From JAKJGV01 sp964617565 (lineage in GTDB: Bacteria; Verrucomicrobiota; Kiritimatiellia; CAIQIC01; JAGNIJ01): 30,756 nucleotides of DNA. A program made the translations under genes and the position numbers. This document shows positions 1 to 8,436 of this stretch, one piece after another. Within the stretch, counting starts at the first letter, position 1. Each line of letters opens with the position of its first letter. The DNA lies in assembly GCA_964617565.1 (NCBI GenBank), contig CAZTYH010000033.1:1-30756 (forward strand), written 5' to 3'. The notes beneath the pieces were generated by a model. The model did no database searches. It was given only the letters and a program-made list of their open reading frames with translations, and had not been told where the DNA came from.

Positions 1-52
1 CGATGACCGCAGCCACGTTGCGGACGAAAGAGGTGTGAGTGTTCCGGCTCAC

Positions 53-78
53 TAGAAGCGGTCTGGAGACCGCTTCTA
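53..78. repeat. 26-bp near-perfect palindrome with 12-bp arms
   Basis: The arms TAGAAGCGGTCT and AGACCGCTTCTA flank a GG centre. The palindrome lies 39 nt past the stop of the minus-strand glycosyltransferase gene, and 14 nt past a possible upstream plus-strand stop (TGA 36-38, frame open from the window edge). It could be a bidirectional terminator, although the T-run after it on the plus strand is weak (ATTATGATTTT), or a copy of a dispersed palindromic element. Only one copy is visible here. Nothing else is recognisable in 1-117. Confidence 0.6.
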
Positions 79-117
79 TTATGATTTTAGAAGACCATGG
101 ACTCTGAAAGGATCTCG

Positions 118-1797
118 CTATCTCTTCCCGCCAACTCCTTCGCGCAGATCGTTGTACAACGCTCGCGCCCGATCATCAGACGGCCTTATTTCGAGCCAGT
201 GTTCCAACACTTCGATGGCTTCGTTGATCCGGCCTGAGCGCGCAAGGGTGATCGCAAGATTAAGCCATCCCGAACCGTGCGCAGGATTCAATGTCACGGT
301 CTCCAAGAAAGATTGCACTGCCTCGCCGTCTCTCCCAAGGCGGGCAAGCACAATACCTTGCGCGTGATAGAGATCGGTACTGTTCGGATCAATCGCCAAT
401 CCCTCCCGTACGAGTTCCAGAGCACGCTCCGCATTGCCTGTCCCCAGCACGTGGATCGCGGCGTTGTGATAATCCACGGCGCGCAAATCGCGAATGGGAA
501 ACGGATAGGCCACAACGAAAAGCGCAGGGATCAACAGGACCGACCAGAGGATTTTCGCGCGAGATATCGGCCGGAGATTCGAACCCCCGGCGGATCCCAT
601 CGCGGCCATGAGGGGGATCAGGGTCAGGCGGTACCGCGCCGTGATAAAAAACAGGACCAGCGAAAACATGCCGGTCAACAAAATGACCTTGGACACCCCC
701 GCGTTTCGCGCAAAAAGAAGTCCGATCAGACCCAGCACAGAAAACCACGCGAAACCCGGCCATAAGCGCGAAGCAAATAATCCGTCCGTAAGCCTGAGTT
801 GTTCCAATACCCTCAAGTCATCCACGTCCCGGAAGTTCCAGAACAACGCCAGCTTTTTCAGGGTGAGCCGAAGAGCCTGCCGCGGATGTTCCTTCCAAAA
901 CGATCTCCCCTGCCCGGCCCACCATGCGGAGCTTTCCGCGCGTGTGAGTTCACGCCCTTCCTCTTGCTCCACCGCGCGGTGCGCGTCTTCGAGCATCGCG
1001 CGGGCAGTCATGCGGAAATCGCGGACGCGGAGCGGATAGCCGGTCGCGCGTTCGTGATTACCCATGTAGAAGTTGAACCCGCCGTGCGTGGTGAGCAACA
1101 CGAAACGCCCTTCCGCGCGCGAGTTATGCAGCGCCACCGGCGCGAGCGGCAACGCGCAACCGATCAGACACAGGGCGACCCCCCGCCAGCGCACCGGCAT
1201 CCGTTCCGGGCTGAATATCAATATCCACGCCAGCCCCGCCGCGAAAAAAGGCAAAGCTCCTGCAAACCCAAGCGCCGTGATTCCGGCGAGTATGCCGACA
1301 CTGAAACACCATGCGGCCCCTCGCAAGTCCAGGGATTGCAAAGCAAGAGCCAGCGCGGCAACGAGCGTTGTGTTCAACGTGTTCGGCATCGTTATGGCTG
1401 AATAAGCAACGGCCAGCGGATATAGCGCGTACAACACTCCGGCCGCCAACGCCACGAGTGGATGAGCCCCTATGCGGCGTGCCAGGGCCAGAACACAAAG
1501 GACAGTCAACACATCGCACACAAGACCCAGCATTACCGCAACGATGACCCGCTCACCAAAAACGGCATAGCAGGCACCGAGCACCCATGGATATAACGGG
1601 AGATAATCGAACGATTGTTCCGGCCAGATATGTCCCTGCGCGACGGCTCGCGCCGCTTCGTTATAGATCGTGCGGTCGTGTTCACCGGGATGCGGCTCGA
1701 AGAGCGGCGACGCAGAGAACGCGGCGACGAACCATAGTCGCACGATGATCACGCTGATCACCGCAATCAGAGCCATACCTTTCCATCTCGATTTCAT
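118..1797 (-). CDS. GT39-like membrane glycosyltransferase with C-terminal TPR repeats
   Basis: A 559-residue polytopic membrane protein. The N-terminus is a hydrophobic helix, followed by an extracytoplasmic loop with the GT-C type pattern HDRTIYNEAARAVAQG. An acidic residue in that position is catalytic or metal binding in GT39/ArnT-like enzymes that use polyprenyl-phosphate sugars. About ten further hydrophobic helices follow. The conserved ARYRLTLIPL segment of the family sits before the last helices. Residues from about 440 to 545 form roughly three TPR units. I chose ATG 1797 because it immediately precedes the first membrane helix. The frame is open back to 2175, but that extension is Arg-rich, low quality and contains no domain. 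It is the last gene of the minus-strand run, about 200 nt after the Sel1 gene. A role in glycosylating an envelope protein or lipid is likely; the substrate is unknown. Confidence 0.8.
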   Translation of the reverse strand: MKSRWKGMALIAVISVIIVRLWFVAAFSASPLFEPHPGEHDRTIYNEAARAVAQGHIWPEQSFDYLPLYPWVLGACYAVFGERVIVAVMLGLVCDVLTVLCVLALARRIGAHPLVALAAGVLYALYPLAVAYSAITMPNTLNTTLVAALALALQSLDLRGAAWCFSVGILAGITALGFAGALPFFAAGLAWILIFSPERMPVRWRGVALCLIGCALPLAPVALHNSRAEGRFVLLTTHGGFNFYMGNHERATGYPLRVRDFRMTARAMLEDAHRAVEQEEGRELTRAESSAWWAGQGRSFWKEHPRQALRLTLKKLALFWNFRDVDDLRVLEQLRLTDGLFASRLWPGFAWFSVLGLIGLLFARNAGVSKVILLTGMFSLVLFFITARYRLTLIPLMAAMGSAGGSNLRPISRAKILWSVLLIPALFVVAYPFPIRDLRAVDYHNAAIHVLGTGNAERALELVREGLAIDPNSTDLYHAQGIVLARLGRDGEAVQSFLETVTLNPAHGSGWLNLAITLARSGRINEAIEVLEHWLEIRPSDDRARALYNDLREGVGGKR

Positions 1798-1940
1798 CGC
1801 TCGCCATTTTAACGGCCGGCAAGGGCGGCCGCAATCCACTCGAAAAAGAATGCATGGGTGCACCTGGGCCGAATCGTATACATCGGCGAGGCCGCATTGC
1901 TGGCCATGGGGTGCGCGATTCTTCCTCCCGTGTAAATCGG

Positions 1941-1984
1941 GGGGGAGCGTTCCCGTGCCGCACAACGCGCGAGGGAACGCCCCC
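1941..1984. repeat. GC-rich inverted repeat between the Sel1 and glycosyltransferase genes
   Basis: GGGGGAGCGTTCCC (1941-1954) pairs with GGGAACGCCCCC (1973-1984), with one bulged A and an 18-nt loop. It starts 13 nt after the Sel1 stop codon in the minus direction. There is no U-tract on that side, so an attenuator or mRNA-stabilising hairpin is more likely than an intrinsic terminator. Confidence 0.4.
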
Positions 1985-1997
1985 TGATTTTGCATAG

Positions 1998-3353
1998 CTA
2001 TTTGGAAAGGGCTTTGACTTTTGACGCGGCCATCTTGTGCCCGTTTTCTTCCGCCCTGCGATACCATTCCAGCGCCTTTTCGAGATCGCGAGGAACTCCC
2101 CGTCCGCGTTCGTAGCAGCCGGCCAGTATGAATTGGGCGGCCGCGAAATTTTTCTCGGCGGATCTGCGATACCACTCGACGGCCTTCGCCATGTCCTTTT
2201 CGACCCCCCGTCCATATTCATAACTCGAACCTACGAGATATTCTGAAGGCGCAAAGCCCTGTTCCGCAGCGCGCCGATTCCATTGAGCAGCCATGGGAAT
2301 ATCTTCTTTCAAGCCGTACATGCCGTAACGGTATGCATTGGCGAGACTGTGCTGAGCCTGCGCATCCCCTGCCTCCGCCTTCTTCCTCAGCTCCGCCAGT
2401 TTCGGATCCTCTTTCGGAGCCGGCGCCTGCCCGGGAACTGTTGCCCACAAGCGATCCAAACGGCTCTCTGTCTCCAAGCGTTTAGCCGCCGCGGCATTGC
2501 CTGCGGCGGCCGCACGCACATCCGATGCCCATGCATTGCAAATAGCGGCTTCATTCGTGCGGCCGAGCATGACATAAGCCACCTGCAACTGGTCCAACTG
2601 TTGCGCCACCTGGGGAGCGCTCCGTCCGTAGGCCTTCTCAAAAATGCCGACTGCGAAAAGCCGGGGAGAAATCACCGGTTCAAAATTCATCTGCGCAAGA
2701 TAAAGCCGGGAAAGATTCTCCACGCTCAACTCCACAAGTCGTGGCGATAAAGGTTTAAGCTCGGCGGCAATGCGGAATGCTTTTTGCGCCGGGTCCGCCG
2801 CATCACCAAAACGACCCTGCCGCGAAAGGACCACGGCCTCGGCCGTGAATTTCTCCCACAGGGCGTTATAAGGTCGTGAATCCAGAAAGTATCCGCTGAG
2901 CCTCCACTGACCCTGATCCTGTAGATACACCTGATCCACAAAAACGTGCTCATCGCCGGCGGGATAGCGAACGGTAATCCGCAACAGGCCCTGCTCATCC
3001 ACCCGCGCAGGCCATTCGAGGGCAAAATCCCTCCCCGGCCAGTATCTCTCTTTCTCGCTCAGATTCATGAGCGATTGATAGGCCGCATTCAGCTCCGCCA
3101 CGCTCGTGGCCTCTTTCCATGCCTTTGAAATCGCACCGAAGAAGAGCGTCATATCCTTCGCTTCAATGGACTTGATAAAAACGGTTTCCGATTGTCTGGC
3201 GAGTGACAATACCGCGGCACGATCCGTCGGATCGAACGTGGCCACTTTTTTTTGTGCCTGTCCATAAGCACAAACGGCAATCAACGGGATGACAAGCCAT
3301 CCGGCCTTCATGAAGGAAAATGAAATAGTGCGTCTGTGTCGTGCAGTTGTCAT
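1998..3353 (-). CDS. Exported Sel1-repeat (SLR/TPR-like) protein
   Basis: A 451-residue protein with an Arg-rich N-terminus (RHRR) and a hydrophobic core (AGWLVIPLIAVCAYG) ending in GQAQ, a typical Sec signal peptide. The start ATG 3353 is supported by AAGGAG eight bases upstream. A later Met (3311) would also begin a signal peptide but has no ribosome binding site. Residues of about 40-180 look like an NTF2-like or DUF-type alpha/beta region, and 180-310 are helical and may be TPR-like. From about residue 330 to 438 three Sel1 repeats are plain, with the signatures YEYGRGVEKDMAKAVEWYRRSAE and YERGRGVPRDLEKALEWYRRAEE. Sel1 proteins are adaptor scaffolds, so this is probably a periplasmic interaction protein. 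It lies 48 nt downstream of the histidine kinase. Confidence 0.8.
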   Translation of the reverse strand: MTTARHRRTISFSFMKAGWLVIPLIAVCAYGQAQKKVATFDPTDRAAVLSLARQSETVFIKSIEAKDMTLFFGAISKAWKEATSVAELNAAYQSLMNLSEKERYWPGRDFALEWPARVDEQGLLRITVRYPAGDEHVFVDQVYLQDQGQWRLSGYFLDSRPYNALWEKFTAEAVVLSRQGRFGDAADPAQKAFRIAAELKPLSPRLVELSVENLSRLYLAQMNFEPVISPRLFAVGIFEKAYGRSAPQVAQQLDQLQVAYVMLGRTNEAAICNAWASDVRAAAAGNAAAAKRLETESRLDRLWATVPGQAPAPKEDPKLAELRKKAEAGDAQAQHSLANAYRYGMYGLKEDIPMAAQWNRRAAEQGFAPSEYLVGSSYEYGRGVEKDMAKAVEWYRRSAEKNFAAAQFILAGCYERGRGVPRDLEKALEWYRRAEENGHKMAASKVKALSK

Positions 3354-3401
3354 AACGATTCTCCTTATCTTTCGGTCTGCGCCAACGGCGACGGATTCGC
3401 C

Positions 3402-4619
3402 TCAAGGCTTCTTCGGCGGCCCGAGGGCCTTCCGCACAGCGCTCAGGAGGGCGTTGCTCTTATACGGTTTGAAGACCATGCCGCAGGCGCCCTGACGAAT
3501 GAGCCGCTCACAGAGCGCCTCCTGCGCGCTGATGCTTGTCAACAGGACGCGCGCATCCGGATCAGCCGCTCGCAATGCATGGAAAGCCTCTTCGCCGCCC
3601 ATGCCGGGCATGATGATGTCGAGCAGCACAAGGTCCACGTTGCCTTTTTCCTCGGAATAGACTTTCAGCGCGTCTTCGCCGGACGAGGCGGCCAGCACCT
3701 TGTATCCCTTCGCTTCGAGAATCCAGGCGATCATTTCGCGGATCATCAACTCGTCGTCCACGACCAGGATCGTTTCCGTTCCCGAAAGCATTTGTTCTTC
3801 GGCCAGCACCTCGCCCGCCGCTTCTTCCTGTACCGGCAGATAGACCCTGATAGTGGATCCAAGCCCTTCCTCGCTTTCCACGCGGATATTGCCGAGATGA
3901 TTGGCCACGATGCCGTACACCACCGACATATCGAGGCCGGGTCCTTCGCGCGAGGTGCGCGCGAGATAGAACGGGTCGAAAATGTGCGTTCGCATTTCCG
4001 GGCTCATGCCTCGGCCCGTATCCGTGACAACTACGCAGAGATAGGCGTGGCTTGCCGTATGAACAAGCATTTCCTCCTCGTGCTTCGTGAGGGGCCGGCT
4101 TTCCAGTTTGATGTGAATCCGCCCTCCCTGCTCCGGCATCGCCGAGATCGCGCGCAAAACGAGGTTGCGAATTACCATGCTGAATTGCGCAGGATCTCCA
4201 AGCGCCGGGGGAAGCTGTTTCGGGATGTCGGTTTCGACAGCGACATGAGCCGGGATTTGACCGCGCAATCCAGCGAGCACATCCGATGTAATTTCGTTCA
4301 TGTACACCGGCTCATGAACACCATGCCGGCGGCGGGCAATGAGAAACAGTTTCTGCGTGAGTTCCGCGGCATTGACGCCGGCCTGTTCAATGAGGCTGAG
4401 ATCGCGATGAAGGTCGGAACCAGGCTCCGCCTTGCTCTTCAAGTAGGAGGTGAAACCGAGAATGCCGCTGAGGATGTTGTTGAAGTCGTGGGCAACACCT
4501 CTCGCAAGCATTCCCACCGCTTCCATCTTTTCCGCCTGGCGCCGCAACGCCTCGTTTTCGCGGGCTGTCTCTTCCGGTCCCATGCGGCCAACCAAAACAT
4601 TTCCAGACGCGTTCGTCAA
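3402..4619 (-). CDS. Soluble hybrid histidine kinase with receiver domain (degenerate ATP-binding boxes)
   Basis: A protein of about 405 residues: a short coiled N-terminus, a HisKA H-box with phospho-acceptor His44 in ARGVAHDFNNIL, a HATPase_c domain (about 150-260), and a C-terminal CheY-like receiver (about 283-400) with phospho-acceptor Asp334 in DLVLLDIIMPG and the conserved Lys in FKPY. There is no membrane segment and no PAS or GAF sensor. The G1 box DTGRGM is intact. The N-box reads NLVLRAISAMP, with Arg156 where the Mg-binding Asn of NLVLNA is expected. The G2 box is GPGLDM instead of GTGLGL. The TTG at 4619 overlaps the tsaD stop (TTGA), suggesting coupled translation; ATG 4583 is an alternative start. 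The partner input protein is not in this window. Confidence 0.85.
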   Translation of the reverse strand: MTNASGNVLVGRMGPEETARENEALRRQAEKMEAVGMLARGVAHDFNNILSGILGFTSYLKSKAEPGSDLHRDLSLIEQAGVNAAELTQKLFLIARRRHGVHEPVYMNEITSDVLAGLRGQIPAHVAVETDIPKQLPPALGDPAQFSMVIRNLVLRAISAMPEQGGRIHIKLESRPLTKHEEEMLVHTASHAYLCVVVTDTGRGMSPEMRTHIFDPFYLARTSREGPGLDMSVVYGIVANHLGNIRVESEEGLGSTIRVYLPVQEEAAGEVLAEEQMLSGTETILVVDDELMIREMIAWILEAKGYKVLAASSGEDALKVYSEEKGNVDLVLLDIIMPGMGGEEAFHALRAADPDARVLLTSISAQEALCERLIRQGACGMVFKPYKSNALLSAVRKALGPPKKP

Positions 4620-5668
4620 ACCGAACCGATCACGAGATCGGGGTCCACATCGAGAGCGGGAACATCTTTGCGGATCAGGCTGCCGGGCGCTCCGGCCAGG
4701 GCGGCCACCATCGCGGCGTTATCGGTGCAATAGGCCATCGGCGCGTGCAGCATCCGGACATGGCATTCCGCGGTCATCCGGTCGAGCATAGCGCGCAAAC
4801 GCCGGTTGCGCGAAACACCGCCGACGCAGCCAACCGTTTTCACACCCGTTTTTTCAACCGCGCGTTTCAGGCGTCCGACAAGCGCATCGAAAACGGCTTC
4901 CTGGTAGGACGCCACGACGTCGCGAAACCGCTCACTGTCTATGGTGTCGGGATGATCGCGCAGGTAATAAAGCAACGCCGTTTTCAATCCGCTGAAACTG
5001 AAACACAAATCCACATCCATGTCCGACACGCGCGCGGCGGATCCGCGCTGCTCAAGACCGCGAGGGAAACGAATAAAAGAAGGATCCCCCCCCTCGGCGG
5101 CCTTCTCGATGGCGGGCCCTCCCGGATATCCGAGCCCCAGCAGCTTCGCCCCTTTATCGAGAGCCTCGCCGGCAGCGTCGTCCAGCGTCTGGCCAAGCAC
5201 CGCATACCGGCCCACTCCCTCCACGCGAACAAGAGCCGTATGTCCGCCGGACACCATGAGCACCACCATGGGACATAGTTTTGACGGCTCGGAAACTTCT
5301 TCGCCAAGGAAAAGCGAATAGACATGGGCCTCGATGTGATTCACCCCGAGCAAAGGTTTTCCGATTCGCAAGGCCAGCGCCTTCGCGGCGGTTAGTCCGA
5401 CGAGAAGCGAACTGGCCAACCCCGGCCCATAGGTGGCCGCCACGGCATCCAAATCGGCCCAGGTCGTTCCGGCCTGCTCCATCGCACTCTCGATAATGCC
5501 CGGCAATTCTTCCACGTGTGCGCGACAGGCAATCTCAGGAACAACTCCCCCATAAGGGCGGTGCTTTGCAATCTGGGAAAAAACGACACTGGAAAGCACG
5601 CGGTGCCCGTCTTCCACCACGGCGGCGGCGGTTTCATCGCAGGAAGTCTCGATGCCAAGAACTTTCAT
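4616..5668 (-). CDS. tsaD: tRNA N6-adenosine threonylcarbamoyltransferase TsaD
   Basis: A 350-residue protein of normal family length. TsaD transfers the threonylcarbamoyl group from TC-AMP to A37 of ANN-reading tRNAs, in a cytoplasmic complex with TsaB and TsaE, which are not in this window. Visible signatures are the N-terminal VLGIETSCDETAAAVV, the metal-binding HIEAH (His111, His115), SGGHTALV, the nucleotide-binding YPGGPAIEK and the C-terminal Asp316 in CTDNAAMVA. The start at ATG 5668 gives the standard N-terminus; the open frame extends nine codons further into ctpA without support. The ATG shares one base with the ctpA stop (TGATG), and the stop overlaps the histidine-kinase start, so three genes are translationally linked. 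Confidence 0.96.
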   Translation of the reverse strand: MKVLGIETSCDETAAAVVEDGHRVLSSVVFSQIAKHRPYGGVVPEIACRAHVEELPGIIESAMEQAGTTWADLDAVAATYGPGLASSLLVGLTAAKALALRIGKPLLGVNHIEAHVYSLFLGEEVSEPSKLCPMVVLMVSGGHTALVRVEGVGRYAVLGQTLDDAAGEALDKGAKLLGLGYPGGPAIEKAAEGGDPSFIRFPRGLEQRGSAARVSDMDVDLCFSFSGLKTALLYYLRDHPDTIDSERFRDVVASYQEAVFDALVGRLKRAVEKTGVKTVGCVGGVSRNRRLRAMLDRMTAECHVRMLHAPMAYCTDNAAMVAALAGAPGSLIRKDVPALDVDPDLVIGSV

Positions 5669-6981
5669 CAGCGAGACTTGTTTCCCCAGGGCCAACGCGA
5701 TGAACCGTTCTTCGCCTCGAAAACCATGATCCCCTTGAGCACATCCATCGCCCGCTGCAACTGAACATCCACCACTTCCGCGCCCTTGGCTGCTTCCGGC
5801 TCGTCGGGAGGGACGCCTTCGATGCGCGAACGCTGCAACAGCAACTGCCGCCAGTCTTCCGGATCCATGGGGACGACGATGTTGGGTTCAATGCCCTGAT
5901 CATGAATCATGCGCTTATTGGGCGTCAGGTAGCGCGCGGTGGTCAAGCGAATCGCTGATCCGTCATCCAGCGGGAGCACGCTCTGCACCGAGCCCTTTCC
6001 GAAGCTCTTTTCGCCGACCAAGATGGCGCGCTTGTGATCCTGCAGCGCACCGGCAACGATCTCCGCCGCGCTGGCACTGCCTCCGTTGATCAGCACAACG
6101 AGCGGCAGATCGGTGTAATGACGCCGCCCTTTCGAGCGAAAGGTCTGCTGGGGGCGGTTGTCACGGCCCTGCGTATACACGATGACATCGTTGCGATTCA
6201 GAAACTTCTCGCTCACGGAAATCGCGGACGTCAGCAGTCCGCCCGGATTGTTCCGCATGTCGAGAATCAGCGAAGTCATGCCCTGGGCGAGCAATTCCTC
6301 CACCGCTTTCTGCAACGCCGCGGCAGTCGGCTCTTTGAATTCCGTAATACGAAGATAACCGATCCCGTCCTCGAGGATTTTCTGGTCCTTGATGCTGGGG
6401 ACATTAATTTTCGCGCGCACCAGCGACAGCTCCTGTACATCGCGCGTTGCAGGCCTGAATATTTTGATCTTCACACCGGTTCCCGGTTCACCGCGGAGCT
6501 TCTTGACCGCTTCCACAAGCGAAAGGCCGTCCGTGGACTCCCCATCAATTTCCATGATGCGGTCGCCGGGCAAAATGCCCGCGCGAAAGCCGGGCGTGTC
6601 TTCCATGGGGGTCACGATGGTGAGAACGCCGTCCTTCACCGTGATTACGATGCCGAGGCCCCCGAACTCGCCGGCCGTATCGTCCTTCATGTCCGAATAC
6701 ATCTGCGGATCGAGGAACTGGCTATGCGAGTCCAGCGATTGCAGCATGCCGCGCAGCGCGCCGTACACCAGGTCCTTGTAGGAAATTTTCTGTTCATCCA
6801 CATAGTACTCGCGGATTTGTTCGAGCACCTTGGTGAACAGTGCGATTCTTTCATAGGCGGTTTCACCGGCGGCGTCATCAGCGCCGCGCGTATAGAGGCG
6901 CGCGCCAACCATGAGGTTCCCGGCCAGCAAGGCCACCAGGATCAACCACCCCACCCATCTGCTTAACGTTCGGACGGACAT
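5668..6981 (-). CDS. ctpA: Carboxy-terminal processing protease (S41, CtpA/Prc type)
   Basis: A 437-residue periplasmic serine protease. Residues of about 9-27 are an uncleaved or Sec-type signal anchor (WVGWLILVALLAGNLMVGA). A PDZ domain spans about 105-185 (GGLGIVITV, GDRIMEIDG). The peptidase S41 core follows, with catalytic Ser304 in GGSASAAE and Lys329 in EKSFGKGSVQ, spaced 25 residues apart as in the family. The strongly conserved LDMRNNPGG is present. The C-terminus (about 380-437) is a variable tail. It is the first gene of the five-gene minus-strand run and has its own promoter in the divergent region upstream. CtpA enzymes trim or degrade envelope proteins and often control peptidoglycan hydrolases; the target here cannot be read from sequence. 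Confidence 0.95.
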   Translation of the reverse strand: MSVRTLSRWVGWLILVALLAGNLMVGARLYTRGADDAAGETAYERIALFTKVLEQIREYYVDEQKISYKDLVYGALRGMLQSLDSHSQFLDPQMYSDMKDDTAGEFGGLGIVITVKDGVLTIVTPMEDTPGFRAGILPGDRIMEIDGESTDGLSLVEAVKKLRGEPGTGVKIKIFRPATRDVQELSLVRAKINVPSIKDQKILEDGIGYLRITEFKEPTAAALQKAVEELLAQGMTSLILDMRNNPGGLLTSAISVSEKFLNRNDVIVYTQGRDNRPQQTFRSKGRRHYTDLPLVVLINGGSASAAEIVAGALQDHKRAILVGEKSFGKGSVQSVLPLDDGSAIRLTTARYLTPNKRMIHDQGIEPNIVVPMDPEDWRQLLLQRSRIEGVPPDEPEAAKGAEVVDVQLQRAMDVLKGIMVFEAKNGSSRWPWGNKSR

Positions 6982-7051
6982 TCTATGCCTTCTCCATCTT
7001 CAACCATAAAAGGATAGTACACCGACACGGCGAAACCGTTGGCTGATTTTT

Positions 7052-7080
7052 TATATATCCCAATTATGCGGGCTTTGCAA
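7052..7080 (-). promoter_or_regulatory. Predicted sigma-70 type promoter for the ctpA-tsaD run
   Basis: On the minus strand TTGCAA (7080-7075) and TATATA (7057-7052) are separated by 17 nt, about 70 nt before the ctpA start codon. It lies in the 303-bp gap 6982-7284, which holds no gene, only this and the divergent promoter. Confidence 0.6.
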
Positions 7081-7166
7081 ATCCGCATCTGCGATCATCG
7101 TATTTTGACCTCGCCGCGACGTACACACGCTCAGGCATGGCCGCCGGACTCGCAGACGCTCTTCGG

Positions 7167-7196
7167 TTGCAGTGAGCCCCCCGAATGCGTTATATT
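7167..7196 (+). promoter_or_regulatory. Predicted sigma-70 type promoter for the TPR gene pair
   Basis: TTGCAG (7167-7172) and TATATT (7191-7196) are separated by 18 nt. The inferred leader of about 80 nt contains a small hairpin TGCTCC-GAA-GGAGCA (7208-7222) and ends with the ribosome binding site GGAGAA at 7273-7278. Confidence 0.55.
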
Positions 7197-7284
7197 GATT
7201 GTGCATCTGCTCCGAAGGAGCACACCGCAAACGCGCAAGGCGGCTGATTGACCCCTTCGAGACGGTCTGCCTGGAGAACATATT

Positions 7285-8436
7285 TTGAGACGTTCGCATT
7301 CAAGTCAGGATACCCAGCCGGGGGAATACCGTTATCACGTGCAACATCCTGCGCCGAAGACCAAGCCGTTGCGTGCAGGGATGCCCTCCGCGGAGCGCGG
7401 TGGACGGCCCGGCGACAACGCTTTTCAGCGCCACATTCGCACGTTCACCATTGTGGCCGTTTTCATGGTCGCTTTTCTCGGAATCACCGTCTTCACCGCC
7501 ATCAAAAGCTGGCAGATCAGGCACACCCGGGTCACGCGTCATATTCCGAAAGAGGACACCCCCGAGGATTCGATGTGGCGAACAATCCCATCCGCCTCCG
7601 GAGTCGCGTCATCCGTCACCCCCACGACCGAGGCGGACACGATCCACCAGGCAGAACTTCTTGCACGCCAGGCCGAGCTCATGGTTGAGGCTACCAACTA
7701 TCGCGAGGCGATCACCCTTTACAGCGACGCCATTCACGTGTGGCCCGGCCTTGCGACGGCCTATCCCCGGATGGGACGCCTCCTTCTGGAAACAGGCAAC
7801 GATCAGCGGGCACAGATTGCCCTTGAAAGAGCCGCCGAACTTTTCCCGGCGTCGGCCGATATATTGAATGACCTCGGCGTAGCCTATCTTCGGATGAACC
7901 GTTTTGACAGGGCGCTCACCCAGTTTGAAGCCGCACTGACCATCGCTCCGGATCACGGACCCGCTCTGTTCAACCAGTCGCTGTGCCTTCGCGCAACCGG
8001 CCGATTGGCCGATGCACGAAGGGTTCTCGACCAATACTTGCTTCGCCGGCCGGACGATCCGCAGGGGCTCAAGGAAAAAGCATTCTTTATTGCGACCGAA
8101 GGACACTACGAAGGGGCGCTGGCGCTTCTCGAGCAGATCATTGCGGCGTTTCCGGCCTGGCCACCCGCTTATTTCGACGCCGCCGCAACAGCCGCCTTGA
8201 TGAAAGATACGGATCATGCGATAAGGTTTCTGAGAAAGGTGGAGTCCTTAACGTCACCGGCAGCCGTTTACCTGGTGTACCAGCAGCCGGCATTCAATGA
8301 GGTGCGATTGTCGGAGGCGGGTAAAATATTTCAACGGGATCTGGTTCGGCGGGCACAAAGCGCGGGCTCACCGGCCAGAACCCCGCCCGGCAGTCGAGGA
8401 GCTCCCGAACCAATGCTTTCGGATGTTACGGAATGA
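7285..8436 (+). CDS. Single-pass membrane TPR protein (first of tandem pair)
   Basis: A 383-residue protein. The N-terminal ~50 residues are polar, one membrane helix spans about 53-73 (FTIVAVFMVAFLGITVFTAI), and the rest is extracytoplasmic. TPR units run from about residue 115 to 335 (for example YREAITLYSDAIHVWPGLATAY and FDRALTQFEAALTIAPDHGPAL). The start is TTG 7285, chosen because GGAGAA lies seven bases upstream and the next Met (residue 33) has no ribosome binding site. The C-terminus carries QPAFNEVRLSEAGKIFQRDL, resembling the end of the next gene. Its stop overlaps the next start (ATGA). Likely a scaffold for an envelope complex; the partner is unknown. Confidence 0.75.
   Translation: MRRSHSSQDTQPGEYRYHVQHPAPKTKPLRAGMPSAERGGRPGDNAFQRHIRTFTIVAVFMVAFLGITVFTAIKSWQIRHTRVTRHIPKEDTPEDSMWRTIPSASGVASSVTPTTEADTIHQAELLARQAELMVEATNYREAITLYSDAIHVWPGLATAYPRMGRLLLETGNDQRAQIALERAAELFPASADILNDLGVAYLRMNRFDRALTQFEAALTIAPDHGPALFNQSLCLRATGRLADARRVLDQYLLRRPDDPQGLKEKAFFIATEGHYEGALALLEQIIAAFPAWPPAYFDAAATAALMKDTDHAIRFLRKVESLTSPAAVYLVYQQPAFNEVRLSEAGKIFQRDLVRRAQSAGSPARTPPGSRGAPEPMLSDVTE

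Noticed and set aside
1941..1984. Intrinsic terminator after the Sel1 gene
   Set aside because: The stem is convincing, but no U-tract follows in the direction of transcription; kept only as an inverted repeat.
1798..2175. N-terminal extension of the glycosyltransferase
   Set aside because: Arg-rich, without a domain, overlapping the 3' end of the upstream gene; the natural start lies just before the first membrane helix.
3336..4733. Long plus-strand open frame (465 codons) over the histidine kinase
   Set aside because: It is antisense to a gene with clear kinase and receiver motifs, has no ribosome binding site or domain, and arises from the codon bias of the real gene.
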